NCBI GenBank assembly: GCA_030272585.1
Contig: BSYQ01000014.1
Span: forward strand, 1,736,001 to 1,800,000
DNA from: Bryopsis sp. KO-2023
Lineage: Eukaryota > Chlorophyta > Ulvophyceae > Bryopsidales > Bryopsidaceae
Length of the DNA: 64,000 bases
Reading direction: 5' to 3'
Shown here: positions 33,301-44,900 of the stretch, piece after piece
Layout of the letters: every line of letters starts with the position of its first letter
Numbering within the stretch: the stretch's first letter is position 1
Notes under the pieces: model-generated
What the model was told of the DNA's origin: nothing
Databases searched by the model: none
Seen by the model: the letters and a program-made list of their open reading frames with translations, nothing else
Translations under genes and position numbers: made by a program

Positions 33301-36300
33301 CCGCAACTCTGGCCACATCCGCCACGGAAGTCCAAGAACAAAACGTGGACTCGGTACACATATCCTGTGCACCCAAGGCGTGTGTTAAATGTCTGATTGA
33401 ACGTTAAAACGAGGCTGCAGTTCATTGGAGCCTATCAAGCTTCACCAACATGACAATAATGATAATAACCTGGGGGAGATCGAAGCACGAATCCTCCAGG
33501 GCTCCAGCTGAACTTCCCAAACACACTCCGCTTCCCGCATAACAGCCTTTTGTCTAAGGGCAAAAGAATTGTCAGATCCACCGTGTGACAGCAGCAAAGA
33601 ACCAACCTCACACATAAAGCGATCATATACCTGGAGCGGCTCAAAAGCACAATTGTCTTGTGTCAATGACTCGAGCCGCAATGAAACGGGGGCCGTCGCC
33701 TCTGCGAACAGAAAATAAAACGCCTTTGAGCCTCTGCTCTAAATCAGACCAGACCAGACCAATACCAATCATCGAAGAGAAACTCACGCAGTGTCTTGAT
33801 GATTGGCTGCGGAACGGGGGTTTCAACTTTCCAGCCGTTTCCATTGAACGTCCCATTCCCCACAGTCTCAAGGAACATCTCGATTTTCGGAAGCATATCA
33901 GGGTTGATCGTGGCAAAGGTGATCTGTGCGCGCACGCTCCGACTGCACTCTAAGCTCAAAGCTCCCAGGATGGATACCACTTCCTGTACACAGGTCAGGA
34001 AAAACCTCAGATTGGATTTGGCTTTTGTTTGCTTTGATGTGCTCGGCTGGGCGAAACGCACCTTGTCGTTCATCGCTGACGCGCCGAATTGATCGACCAC
34101 GGCTGTACCCTCCAAGTCCTCCCAAGCAAGTTCGGTATTGAAAACGACAGTGCTCGTTTGCATAGGCACAGCGGGGGTCGGGGGCGTTGGCTGACACGAG
34201 AACGGTGGAGGCGGAGGGCTGCAAGAAAACAACGCAATGACCCAATGTAAGATGCATCTCAGTGGTAGGAAACGGAACGTGCAGACATTTGCGGACGTAG
34301 GATTGCTCCCTTACCTTGGCATCGGTGGCGGTGGAGGAGAGTGTGGGCTACGATACAGTGAAAAAGACCGTTCAAAACACAGACTTCACACGAAGACGAT
34401 CAAACATGACCTCGGAATTGAACCACATCATCCCTACCTTGGAGGCGGGGGCGGAGGCGGAGGTGTTGGAGGTGGCGGGGAAGGAGGTGGAGGTGTAGGA
34501 GGTGGCGGGGACGGAGGTGGGGATGGAGGCGTGGGGGGTGTTGGGGGATTTGGTGGTGGAGAGGGGGGAGGGGGACTTGGTGGCGTCGGTGGTGGTGAAG
34601 GTGGTGGAGACGGTGGCACGGGTGGAGGTGGCACAGGTGGTGGCGGCGAAGGAGGAGAAGGTGGCGACGGTGGTGGAGGCGGAGGTGGGGGTGACGGTGG
34701 CAGTGGCGGCGGTGAAGGAGGAGGGGGTGGAGGCAGTGGAGGAGATGGAGGAGGTGGAGAAGGTGGCGGAGGAGGAGGAGAAGGTGGAGGAGGTGGAGGA
34801 GAGGGTGGGAGAGGAGGTGCAGGGGGAGGAGAGGGGGGTGGAGGGGGTGGGGAAGGAGGTGGTGGAGGCGGAGAGGGGGGCGAGGGAGGCGGCGAGGGAG
34901 GAGGAGGTGTTGGTGGCAACGGTGGAGGGGGAGGTGGAGAGGGCGGGGAGGGCGGCGGAGGACTGGGGGGTGTCGGAGGTGGGGAGGGGGGTGGAGAGGG
35001 AGGTGGGGAAGGTGGGGAGGGCGGAGACGGCGGAGACGGCGGTGGTGGGAGAGGGGGAGGGGAGGGAGGAGGGGGCGGCACTGGTGGCGGTGGCGGAGAT
35101 GGAGGAGGAGGGGACGGTGGGGGGGAAGGCGGTGGAGAAGGAGGCGGAGGGCTTGGAGGCGGTGGAGAAGGAGGCGGAGGGCTTGGAGGTGGTGGAGGGG
35201 GCGAGGGAGGTGGGGGTGATGGCGGCGACGGAGGGGGCGTCGGTGGAAGTGGTGGAACAGGAGGCGGTGGAGGCGGAGGCGATGGTGGTGGGGGAGGCGG
35301 GAAAGGAGGCGGTGGAGGCGGAGGTGATGGTGGCGGCGGAGGCGTGGGAGGAAGCGGTGGGGCGGGAGGAGGAGTTGGTGGTGGCGAAGGTGGCGGCATC
35401 GGTGGAGATGGAGGCGGCATCGGTGGAGATGGAGGTGGGGGAGGTGGGGATGGAGGTGGGGATGGGGGAGGAGGCGGGGGAGGCGATGGCGGTGGGGATG
35501 GAGGCAGCGGAGGTGGAGGGGACTGGGGAGGCGATGGTGGTGGAGAAGGTGGAGATGGTGGAGGAGGAAGTGGTGGCGGTGATGGCGGAGAAGGCGGAGT
35601 GGGCGGCAGGGGTGGGGGAGGTGGAGAGGGAGGTGGAGGAGACGGAGGGGGCGAAGGCGGCAGAGGAGGTGGGGGAAGTGGTGGAGGAGACGGGGGGGGA
35701 GAGGGAGGAGGAGACGGTGGAGACGGTGGCGGTGGAGTTGGAGGCAGGGGTGGAGACGGAGGTGGTGACGGGGGAGTTGGCGGAGGAGACGGTGGAGGGG
35801 GAGGTGGGGTTGGAGGTGGAGGAGGAGATGGAGGAGGCACGGGTGGAGATGGTGGCGGTGGAGTTGGAGGCGGGGGTGGAGACGGGGGTGGGGACGGAGG
35901 TGGGGACGGAGGTGGGGACGGGGGAGGTGGGGGAGAAGGTGGCAGAGGGGGTGGAGACGGTGGGGATGGTGGAGACGGCGGGGATGGCGGAGGGCTGTTG
36001 AAACAATCGAAAAGTTAGTCTTCTCATCCCACTGGTGCTTTTTCCGTGCAATCTGTTTAGAGTTATGCATGAGAGCGTGGACTGTCCTGTTGATAGCGGT
36101 ACCTTGGGACTGGAGGGGGCGGTGGCGAAAGTGGAGGTGGCGGTGGTGGCGGGGGACTGCGGATATCAAAAAACACAGGTGAGAAACGTGTCGCAATGAG
36201 TGCAACCGTTTTGCACAACAGAACTCGGACAAATTTGTGTGTACCTTGTGGGTGGCATGGGAGGTGGTGGAGGTGGCGGGCTGAAATAGCACACAGTTCT

Positions 36301-37218
36301 CAGTCGTGATGAAATCATTAAGAATATGGAAGGAGAATCGGAAATGCTCGGACGCTTACCTTGCGGGAACGGGAGGCGGGGACGGCGGGACGGGGGGCGT
36401 CGGTGGCAAAGGTGGCGGGGGACTTGGGGGGCTTGGAGGTGGCGACCTGTCAGCAAAGAATCACGATGAAGCGGAGCTGGGGAGATGGAAGAACACGAAT
36501 AAATTCACAACGCGCGAGTGGCTCAGAAGCAGAGTTGGGAGGTATCTCACGGTGGGGAAGGTGGAGGTGCAGGTGGCATCGGTGGCGGGAACCTGGTGAA
36601 CAAAAACGAAGCACGTGAGTCGTTTGGATTGGGATCTCTTTTGTTGGCCGCGATCATGATCAGCAAACTCACGGTGGGGGCGGGCACTGAGGGACCGGTG
36701 GCGGCGGAGGGCTTGCAGGTGGCATGGCCTTGATAGGGTTTGTTTGCCCTGACGCATTGAACTCGATGGACGTCGGCTTGAAGATTTCCACCAGCCTTTG
36801 CTTCAGCAGGCCCAAGTCAACCCTTTTGAAAGGTTTCGTGGTCTCTGCTTCGCACTGCGTTTGCATCTCCATTCGATTCACTATGGGGCTCGTGACCAGC
36901 TGCGGAGAGGTGCACGTGTGGCACGCAGGGCTGCAATCCAAACAGCTCGTGCCGAACACGTTTTCCCCACGTTGCATGAGCATGGTGGCGATGTCGCTGG
37001 GCGTCATAAGGGGCAGTGTGTGATTCGTCTCGAACCATAGTCTGTAGTGAAAGTCTGCGTTCAAGAAGAAAACACCGAGTCAGGGAGAGTGGACCCAGTC
37101 ATGCAGCATTCCTGACGTTCGGAAGACGGTTACCTTTTGCGACGGTGTTTGAGAATAGTACTGTGGCGGTAAGCCACAGTACCCAGAGCTGAACTGTCGT
37201 CATCATCGGACCAGACAT
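24400..37218 (-). CDS. Giant modular type I membrane protein: proline-rich rod, Cys-rich modules, PKD/REJ, SEA, TM
   Basis: A single minus-strand gene of about 30 exons, perhaps 3000 residues. Exon 1 (37134-37218) encodes signal peptide MMTTVQLWVLWLTATVLFSN. Exon 2 (36673-37054) is a Cys-containing domain (CLDCSPACHTC). Five short Pro exons (36551-36592, 36360-36446, 36245-36280, 36103-36156, 34315-34347) and one 1557-nt exon (34438-35994) encode a PPSPP/PPTPP rod. A second globular segment is at 33788-34218, then about 14 Cys-rich exons (29.3-33.7 kb) with recurring CC or CxxC modules such as CDGSDPCC, CVDPKDTSKRC and DTCCGLG. A long exon (about 27740-29095) ends in PKD-like VLFDASYSMDP; exon about 24983-27680 continues with LDASGSYDPDDP (REJ-like). 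A SEA-like segment (24666-24966, with AGSIVVETRID) precedes the TM helix VGMIVGIVVAGLVVTVGVAV and a KKKKK tail. Likely a cell-surface adhesin; partner unknown. No channel or GPS region seen. Confidence 0.8.
34438..35994 (-). repeat. 1557-bp single-exon Pro-Ser rod repeat
   Basis: Read on the minus strand, 519 residues of (P)nS/T/L/V/A patterns such as PPSPPPPSPPPP, predicted to form a polyproline-II rod and, by analogy with algal hydroxyproline glycoproteins, to be hydroxylated and glycosylated. The plus strand is almost pure G/GGA/GGT, with strong strand asymmetry and many G runs. Five of six frames are open because stop codons are compositionally rare; the Pro frame is fixed by flanking exon phases. 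Confidence 0.9.
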
Positions 37219-37399
37219 AAAAAAGGCAGTTGTGGAACAAGAAAGGGTGGGGGCGGCTTTTATGGGCCGGAAACCAAGCTCCACGACTGGGGGGTTGACC
37301 TGGGAGGACTCGTGAGTCACGTGCTCTGTAACTGCAACCATATCCAATTTCGCTTCCAGCAACTGCCAGCAGTTGGAATTTTTTCGAGCACGCCAAAAC

Positions 37400-38500
37400 T
37401 AAAGACCAACAAAGGGTCCCATATCAACGATTGCCGTTAAAAAACATTATCTGAGGCCGACCAGCGAGAAGCAAGAACCATGCTCTCAGGCTCCAGTCAC
37501 CATAAAACAGAAGACTCAAAGGGCCCTGGAAAAATCTCATTTACGCGAGTCATAATTTTGCTTAAACAATTGAAGAAATTGAGCCCGTTGAATTCACCTT
37601 CAGGAAAATAGGCTGGTTGCGAACATCAATATACATGTTGGATATACAAACACAGATAGGACAGAGAATTTTTTGGCTGGGTGGTTGAAGAATGTTGATT
37701 GAAGTCAATCTTTATTTACTTCTTGTCTTTTGATTTGCTTCCTTCGATTCTCTTGCCCATTGTTTTCAAAACATCGTTTGATTTTTTCCCATTTCTTTAT
37801 TATTATGGGGTCATCATAAAGTTGAGGGGCATCACACACATGCTTATCACAAAGGAGGTATTTTTGAAAAAAAATAAATGACATTTGGGGATGCAACTGT
37901 CAGGGATAGGTATGGCTGTGGGAGGGGGTATTTTGTTCTCAAGAAAGCAATTGCACAGGTTGGTAGTTTCGTTTTTCCTGACTCCAGTACTGAGTGATAT
38001 CTTTCTTGTTTTCATTCCACCACACAGGCCAGGGAAAAAGTGTGACTGTATATGTTGCCACAGAATCTCGAGGGCAAAACACAAATCTTACAGCCCATAT
38101 TTGTTTCTTCATGTATATTTGCCAGTATATGTAAGTCTACTTGAAACCACAGTGAAAACTTGACCTTCCTTTCCAGCATCCTACCCAGCCACCAGCATGT
38201 AAGCATTCAAATGCTTAGTTCTGTAATTTATCTGCACAAGAAAAAGAGGATACTTCTGGTTCCCCCTCCCCACAGACACACACACAAAAAAAAAAGAAAA
38301 AGAAAAAAGTCAACGCCCCCAGGTGCCATATTTGTTGTCGCTAGATCAATGGGCCCACATCACTCATTTGCACGGTGAATGACCTGCAGGCTAAATGAAT
38401 TGCAATTCAAAAAAACCCCATAAATGTTGTCCACACTATTTGTTGTGGACGATATCTACTGACGGTCTTCACTATGGGAAGTCGCGTTCTGTGAGGGGTG
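37400..38500. other. Intergenic, no gene seen
   Basis: AT-rich 5' flank of the giant gene and beyond. Some splice-like sites (for example ttgcacag around 37957) but no exon I can support. Confidence 0.35.
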
Positions 38501-38523
38501 TTTTTGAAACCCCGTACAGAACT

Positions 38524-38871
38524 CTGAAACCCGTGCACAAAAAAAACAAAACCCCGCACAGCTCTGTTCCCCGGTTTGGCCGGTTTATGCCCGGGTCCCC
38601 ATTTTGACCCCGCACAGACCAGAACCCCGCACACAGGACCTGACGTCTTTCCCATTGTGGGACCCCGCACAGATGAAACATAGCCCCGTACAGTGTGCGG
38701 GGTACCCTATCCTCCGTGCGGGGGTGCCGTGCGGGGTGGATATGGAAGACGTCAGGTTCTGTGTGCGGGGTTCTGGTCTGTGCGGGGTCAAATTGGGACC
38801 CCGGACATAAACCGGCCAAACCGGGGAACAGAGCTGTGCGGGGTTTTGTTTTCTCTGTGCACGGGTTTCAG
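38524..38871. repeat. Inverted repeat, arms about 128 bp
   Basis: The left arm 38524-38652 (from ctgaaacccgtgcaca to ctgacgtctttcc) and right arm 38744-38871 are reverse complements with a few mismatches, around a loop of about 90 bp. Both arms contain several CCCCGCACAG motifs. It could be an extruding palindrome or the subterminal part of a transposon. Confidence 0.85.
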
Positions 38872-38935
38872 TCGTCTGTGCGAATCATGGACCACCCCGC
38901 ACACGAGGTCCAGGCCCCCGCACAACTGTGCGGGG

Positions 38936-39395
38936 TCGCTGTGCGGGGTCAATGTGGGAAGCGTATGCGGGCTCCTTGTGTGTGTGCGGGGTGACTGTGC
39001 GGGCTCCTTCTGTGTGTGTGCGGGGTGATTATAACAGCCCTGTGCGGGCTCTTTCTGTGTGTGTGCGGGGTGATTATTACAGCCCTGTGCGGGCTCTTTC
39101 TGTGTGTGTGCGGGGTGATTATTACAGCCCTGTGCGGGCTCCTTCTGTGTGTGTGCGGGGTGTTTATTACAGCCCTGTGCGGGCTCCTTCTGTGTGTGTG
39201 CGGGGTATCTGTGCGGGTTCCTTCTGTGTGTGTGCGGGGTGAGTGTGCGGGCTCCTTCTGTGTGTGTGCGGGGTGACTGTGCGGGCTCCTTCTGTGTGTG
39301 TGCGGGGTGACTGTGCGGGCTCCTTCTGTGTGTGTGCGGGGTGATTATTACAGCCCTGTGCGGGCTCCTTCTGTGTGTGTGCGGGGTGATTGTAG
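38936..39395. repeat. Minisatellite, 45-bp and 34-bp units
   Basis: About ten copies of gtgtgcggggtgattattac plus agccctgtgcgggctccttctgtgt (45 bp), interspersed with a 34-bp form lacking the middle. The core gtgcgggg is the reverse complement of the CCCCGCAC motif in the adjacent inverted repeat. No reading frame is favoured. Confidence 0.92.
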
Positions 39396-39699
39396 AAACA
39401 CAAATGTGCAGATTCATGGTGACAAATTGGTTACAATAAAACAACAATGACAAAACCCCTTTTGAAATGTACACCCCATTTTATCATTGAACACTTGTCC
39501 ATTCCCACTTATTCCAAAACAGAAATAGAAACAAAAAAAATAGCCCAAAACCTTGAACTCTGATCCTGCCATTCAACCCTGCGCTTGTATTTCAATAATA
39601 CAGAGCTCGTTGAACATATTATAAATACCCATCTGACCCACTTCTAACCATTTTTTAACTAACCATCGAATCCCTCACTGCCTGACAGACAAAACCAGC

Positions 39700-41523
39700 T
39701 GTCCAAGGGTTGGAATAAATCAATTGTTTCAAGAAAAGTAAAAGCCACCTCAACATTTTTTCTCTTCTGCCTATTTCCATTACTGCAAAAGAAGGTTTTT
39801 CCGTTTTTGTCTGGGAAACATTATCAAAGCAATAACAATATCCACTGCTGACTGAAAACCCATCCCAGAAGGTGAACAACATCAGCATGCTTCGAGTCCA
39901 GTTCACATTGATGGCTGCAGCAGATCCAGTCACCTGAAAAAAATTCACAAGGATCTGAAGAACAACACCGTACAAAAATTCTCAAATGTTTCTGTGGTGT
40001 TTTATTTTGTTGTTTTTCATTGAACATTTTTTACAACAATGCTCTGGCCATCTTTTGCTCCAAGAATCAGCGCTTGCATGTCAGACTGATTTATCAGCAT
40101 CTGTGAAAGTCTGTTAATGTTTTGTCTTGAAAAAAAAAGCATTACACATCAGCATTCCAAAAACGCACCATGAAAAAAATCGTCCAAAATTTTGATAATT
40201 GGGGCAGAGTGCTGCAACTATTCTTGGGGCAGAGTGCTGCAGCTATTCTGTGTAGAGAATAATTGCTGCAATTGTTTCACTTATTTTTCGAGGGCTTGCG
40301 TTTCCTTTGCCAACCCCCCCCCCCCCACCCAAAAAGAAAATGGAAAAGTTTTAAGTGAATGAACAACAGAATGAAACGTATCAACAAGCTCTCTTTAAGA
40401 ACTACATATGAACTATAGATGAGTTCTTTTTCATTTCCTCCACCTGAAATATGCGGTGGCGACCAGCCCTGTCGGGTTTAAATATCTTTTAATATCAACC
40501 TCTGCCAACTCTGTGGACCCTGGATTTCCTTGCTTCAATATCGCAACTGCCAAATCGAGAAAAAGAAAAAAAACATTGAGGAAAAAAAAGAAAAGTCGCA
40601 CCACAGCCACCAAGCCAATCAGCAACTTTTCCAGAAAAAAACCATTTTTTTTGGGGGGGGGGATTTGACACATACCGAATTTCCCACCTTGAAAATGTCG
40701 GATGGTCTCGATTTCCTGAAATGTGATGCAAAACGAAATGTGAAAACGAAATGTGAAAACGAAATGCCAATTCAAAACAGAGTCTTCATACATTCCGGAG
40801 ATCATCGAATCATCGGCATCAGTTTCAGCAGGGGGGGTGGAACCTCCAGGGGTGGACTTCTCTCTCCTCTCTTTGTTTTTTGGTGTCTGTAATGCAAAAA
40901 GTAGAACAGACTGAACCTTCAAGTTCAACTGTTGCAACATAGACACATGGAGGCAAAGCTGACCAGGTCTACTTATATATATCTTTTATTTGGAGTGGCT
41001 TACAGCCTGTGGAGGTTTGAAGGTGATCAATCTGGGGGAACCAGTTCGACGGCGGTTCGACGGCGGCTCGCACCTGAGCTTGGATTTGTACTTGGCCAGT
41101 CGCACTTGCGTTTCCATTCCGGCCATCTCCGCATCCCTCCTCCTCCTTCCCTGTTTAAACTCCTCCTCCATCTACTTTATCTTTTTCTTCTCCTGTTCAA
41201 ATGTGCTGCTCGGTGCACCCAACTGCATTCAGCTTCCGATTCCCTTCCGACTGTGACCTCCCCTGGAAGCACCATAAAACCACTTGTCACACGAAGTCCA
41301 CTTTGAATTGTGTACCTTGCAACGGCCATCATAAGAAACCGACGCTGTGAGGTGTCAAGAAGTGATGGGCCCTGTCGTCGAGTTCTCGTGTTCGGGAGAG
41401 AATCTGGTGGCTGGGATCCATACCTGAAACAGTGAAACAATACCTTTCCGCCGACCCCAGCGTGGCGCTCTTCCAGAAGCCTTCGCTTACCCGATTGTGG
41501 CGAACAGAAAAAGTTTGAAAACC
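39700..41523 (-). CDS. Unrecognised multi-exon gene (approximate limits)
   Basis: Minus-strand exon candidates with good splice sites: 41316-41423 (GSQPPDSLPNTRTRRQGPSL), 41074-41171 (basic, AEMAGMETQVRLAKYKSKL), about 40800-40888 (ERREKSTPGGSTPPAETDAD), a 27-nt exon near 40690-40718 (EIETIRHFQ), about 40440-40548 (LAEVDIKRYLNPTGLVATAY), about 40030-40100 (MLINQSDMQALILGAKDGQS) and about 39850-39939 (VTGSAAAINVNWTRSMLMLF). Phases are not verified throughout. Composition is that of an ordinary soluble protein; I do not recognise the family. It lies immediately 3' of the transposase gene. Confidence 0.4.
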
Positions 41524-41932
41524 TTAGTCACGTGTCAAAATGCGCATGTCTGACGACGTCGAATGATGTGACGGCCGGATTTGACGTCTGCATGGAGTTG
41601 ACGACAATGAAGGGACGCCCAGTTTTCGTGAAGCGGGGCTTGGGGAAGAGGGATTTTTCCATGGGTATTGTGGGTCGTTAAGTGGGAGGAGTGGGGTTTG
41701 AACTCGGGTCACTTGAGTCCGATAATGTTCCATATTTGTTTCTTCTTCGTGGTTGATCTCCTTACTAATTGGCTTCATCGATGACTTGCGACTTTAAGTT
41801 TATCTGAGTGTTGGCTTCAAGTGTAGCTTCGTGATCGTTATGTTGAAGAACATAGACAAAATGTTACGGCCGTCGGATTATAACACAAAAAAGGACAAAA
41901 ATGAAAATAAAGAAAGAACGAAACACCCAACA

Positions 41933-44900
41933 TCAAACCCCTGTGTAAAAACAATAATATCTCGACTGGCCCTCCCTCAAACACATCAGCTTCGACAAGG
42001 CGTCCTCCAAGAGCACCGGATAACCCTCAAGCTTTCTCCCCCTCGTCTTGAACAAGTTCGTGAGCCTGACCGGACGACCCTGCCTGAATCGAGCATCCAC
42101 GTAGACGAGCTGGTACAGGTCCACCATCGCAACGACCCGAGGGGGACACCGTCCGAACCCAGCATCCCGGACAGTGTACAAGGCACGGACGTGTCCCCCG
42201 TACATCGTCTTCCTGCCCTCGTCGTCCTCGTACTCGACGTAAAGACACGTCGAGTCGTCACCTGGAAAACACAACATTTTAAAACAATAGCTCATAGCAG
42301 GTAATATACCACTCTTGGGGAGTGTGACAGTTTACAAAGGGAGAGGTGGGATTCGATCCCTAGACCTCTCAGTGACAAGGATAGTAACGGTCGCACTAGC
42401 GAACCAGTGGGCGACGGTGGTTACAGAGGTCAAGTCGGTTATGTAGCCGTCTGACCCGTGACGTAACAGGAAGTAATGTGATGTGATAGTGTGATGGAAC
42501 GGGTGACATGTGTGACTGTATCCGGACGGTGTAGTCCGGGGTCACGTGAGTTGGAATTTGAGACAGTTACGGTTGAGACCGTTGACGGGATTCGAACCCG
42601 GGTCAACGGTTGACGAGTCTTAAGGCTTCTCGCCTTAGACCGTGTTGTTCGTGTTTGTAAAAGTTCTATTGTCTTATACCCCGCGTCTCTTTACAAGTGG
42701 TTTCGGAGCGAAGTGTACAGGGCTACACCCAAACGATCGGGCAGCCTGTGATATTGGGTTCATCGTAAAGACCGGGGAAGAACCAGGATGTCGGCGGAGG
42801 ACTTTAATAACTTGGTGGAGTCGGTGGCGGCACTAAAGACGGGGTGCAAAGCACTGGAAGACCGAATCGGGGAACTCGAAGGGTTGGAGATAAAGACAGA
42901 AATCGCGAATATCCACAAAGCAGGACAGAACGTGGAGAAACTGGTGAATAAGCATGGCGACGAGTTCGCAAAGGTTCACAAAGCAGGCTTGGCAGTCGAA
43001 AAACTGGCGAACAAACATGGAGAGTCCTTACAGAAACTGTCGAAAGCGGTCGGCAAGCTCGATGAAGCGGGAGCCGGGCTACAGGACAAGGTTAAAGCTG
43101 TAAAGGAGAAAGTTGCTGAGCTTGGAACCACGAACGAAACCAGACATGTCGAGACTACCGGAAAACTGGAGTTGTTGGAAAAATCGGCGGGCGAGATCCG
43201 CGCGGACATGCTGAAAGTTCGACAGGGAGGCACGAAACTTGAACAGAAGGTGTCAAAAGTGAGCCTCGAAAGCCAAGCGAACCACCAGAAGCTTATGCAG
43301 AAGTTGGACGAACTGACGCTGAGCCAAACCCTACGAGAAACCCAGGCGATGGAGTTTCGGACGGAGACGGACACGAAGTTTACCACGGTGCTGGCAACGA
43401 TGACGGAACTTACGGAACAGCAGTCGACGGCGCAGTCTGCTGCAGGTCATACACTGGAAGCAGGCTCAGGCCTGCACAAGAAACTATTGGACCTGCAAGA
43501 ACAAATGGCGAACCAGAAGCTTGAACTGCAGGCATCGTTACTGTCAGCAAAACACGAAATGGAAGAAAGGATACGGCAAGCAAGAACAACGGCGGGAGCA
43601 ACGAGTGGCGGCTCCGCTGCAGGGCCGTCGATACCTGATGCGTGGAACTTCGCGCCTATACGGCTGGGGAATCCTCCTCAGTTCTTCGGAAAAACCGGAG
43701 AAGGAGCTTCAGACTGGGTGGAGAGCATGGAAACCTATTTTGTGGCGTCCGGGTGTCCGGTTGGAAAACGGGCACTGCTGGCGTCAACGGTGTTGAGAGG
43801 AGCTGCACAAGAGTGGTACACGGTGAAGAAAGCGTCAAACCCGATGGTGATGGCGAGCTGGGATGTGCTGGGGCAGGAGCTTATCGAATACTTCGACCCC
43901 TTTGACAAGGCAGAGACGGCCAGAGACCAGCTATTCAGGCTAACGCACAAGAAGGGCACGCTCAGGGAGCACATCTCTCTGTTTTCCAAACTCTTGATCA
44001 AGACTCCAACTATGGCAACGGAAGACAAAATACATCTCTTCACGCACAGCCTGCAGGCGAAGATAAAATCTCACGTCTTCTTAAACCGTCCTCAGACATT
44101 CGACGAGGCTGTTCAGTTGGCACTGCAAGCAGACCGGGCTACAGGCCGAGCAGGAAACGAGCAGACTCCTTGGTACCCAAAACAAAACCGGCAGTATGAC
44201 GATAAGATGGAGATCGGCGCAGTGTCAGGAGAGAAGTGGAACCAGTCGTCACCCAAGAAAGGGAAATGTCATAACTGCGGAAAGTTCGGGCATTTCGCGA
44301 GAGAATGTCGATCGAAAAAGAAGGGTGGCCAAAACAAGTCGTCGGGAAACGAGTAGGGCCTCCCTGGACCAGGCCAGGAGGGGCGTCAAAGAAGCCTGGA
44401 CATGCAAATGTGATGTCGGAAATGTCGTCAGGAAGTCGTCAGAATGGTTCTCAAGACAAGGAAGGATTACAAGGAAATCAGAGGAATGTCAGTGATGGGA
44501 AGGTGCTAGTGGTTGATAAGGTTGAAGGGGGAACATCTAAAGGATCTCCTGAGAATGGTGCTCAGGCAAAGGCAGGATCCAGATGTAAGACATCTTCATC
44601 TTATTTGGGAAGGTTTGGGGGAGGGAAGCTTGCCAGATCCAGTACCTCAGATTCGAGGGCTGGCAAAGGGGATCCGGTCAGCAACAAAGCTAAGGGATCC
44701 ATCCCCACAGTGTTGGGACAGTCAGAACAGAAATCCCCTGAGATGGAAGGGATAACAAAGGACAGTCTACAGTCCTCCCCTCCAAAAGGATCAGTGGTGA
44801 TGCAGAAACAGCTACAGTCAATCAAGGAATCCACATCTAAGCCCAGAGAGGTCCTCACAGCCTCAGGAGTATGGAAATCCATACATGCAAAAGAGGAATC

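Noticed and set aside
34237-36292. Long plus- and minus-strand ORFs rich in Gly/Glu/Val, Ser/Thr/Ala or His/Leu/Arg over the proline rod
   Set aside because: Compositional shadows of the G-rich strand. Only the proline frame is in phase with flanking exons.
38936-39395. CRISPR-like array
   Set aside because: Units are contiguous minisatellite copies with no unique spacers, in a eukaryotic context.
44280-44356. Canonical -1 slippery heptamer between gag and pol of element A
   Set aside because: A-rich codons are present (tcg aaa aag aag) but no X-XXY-YYZ in the right phase. The recoding mode stays open.
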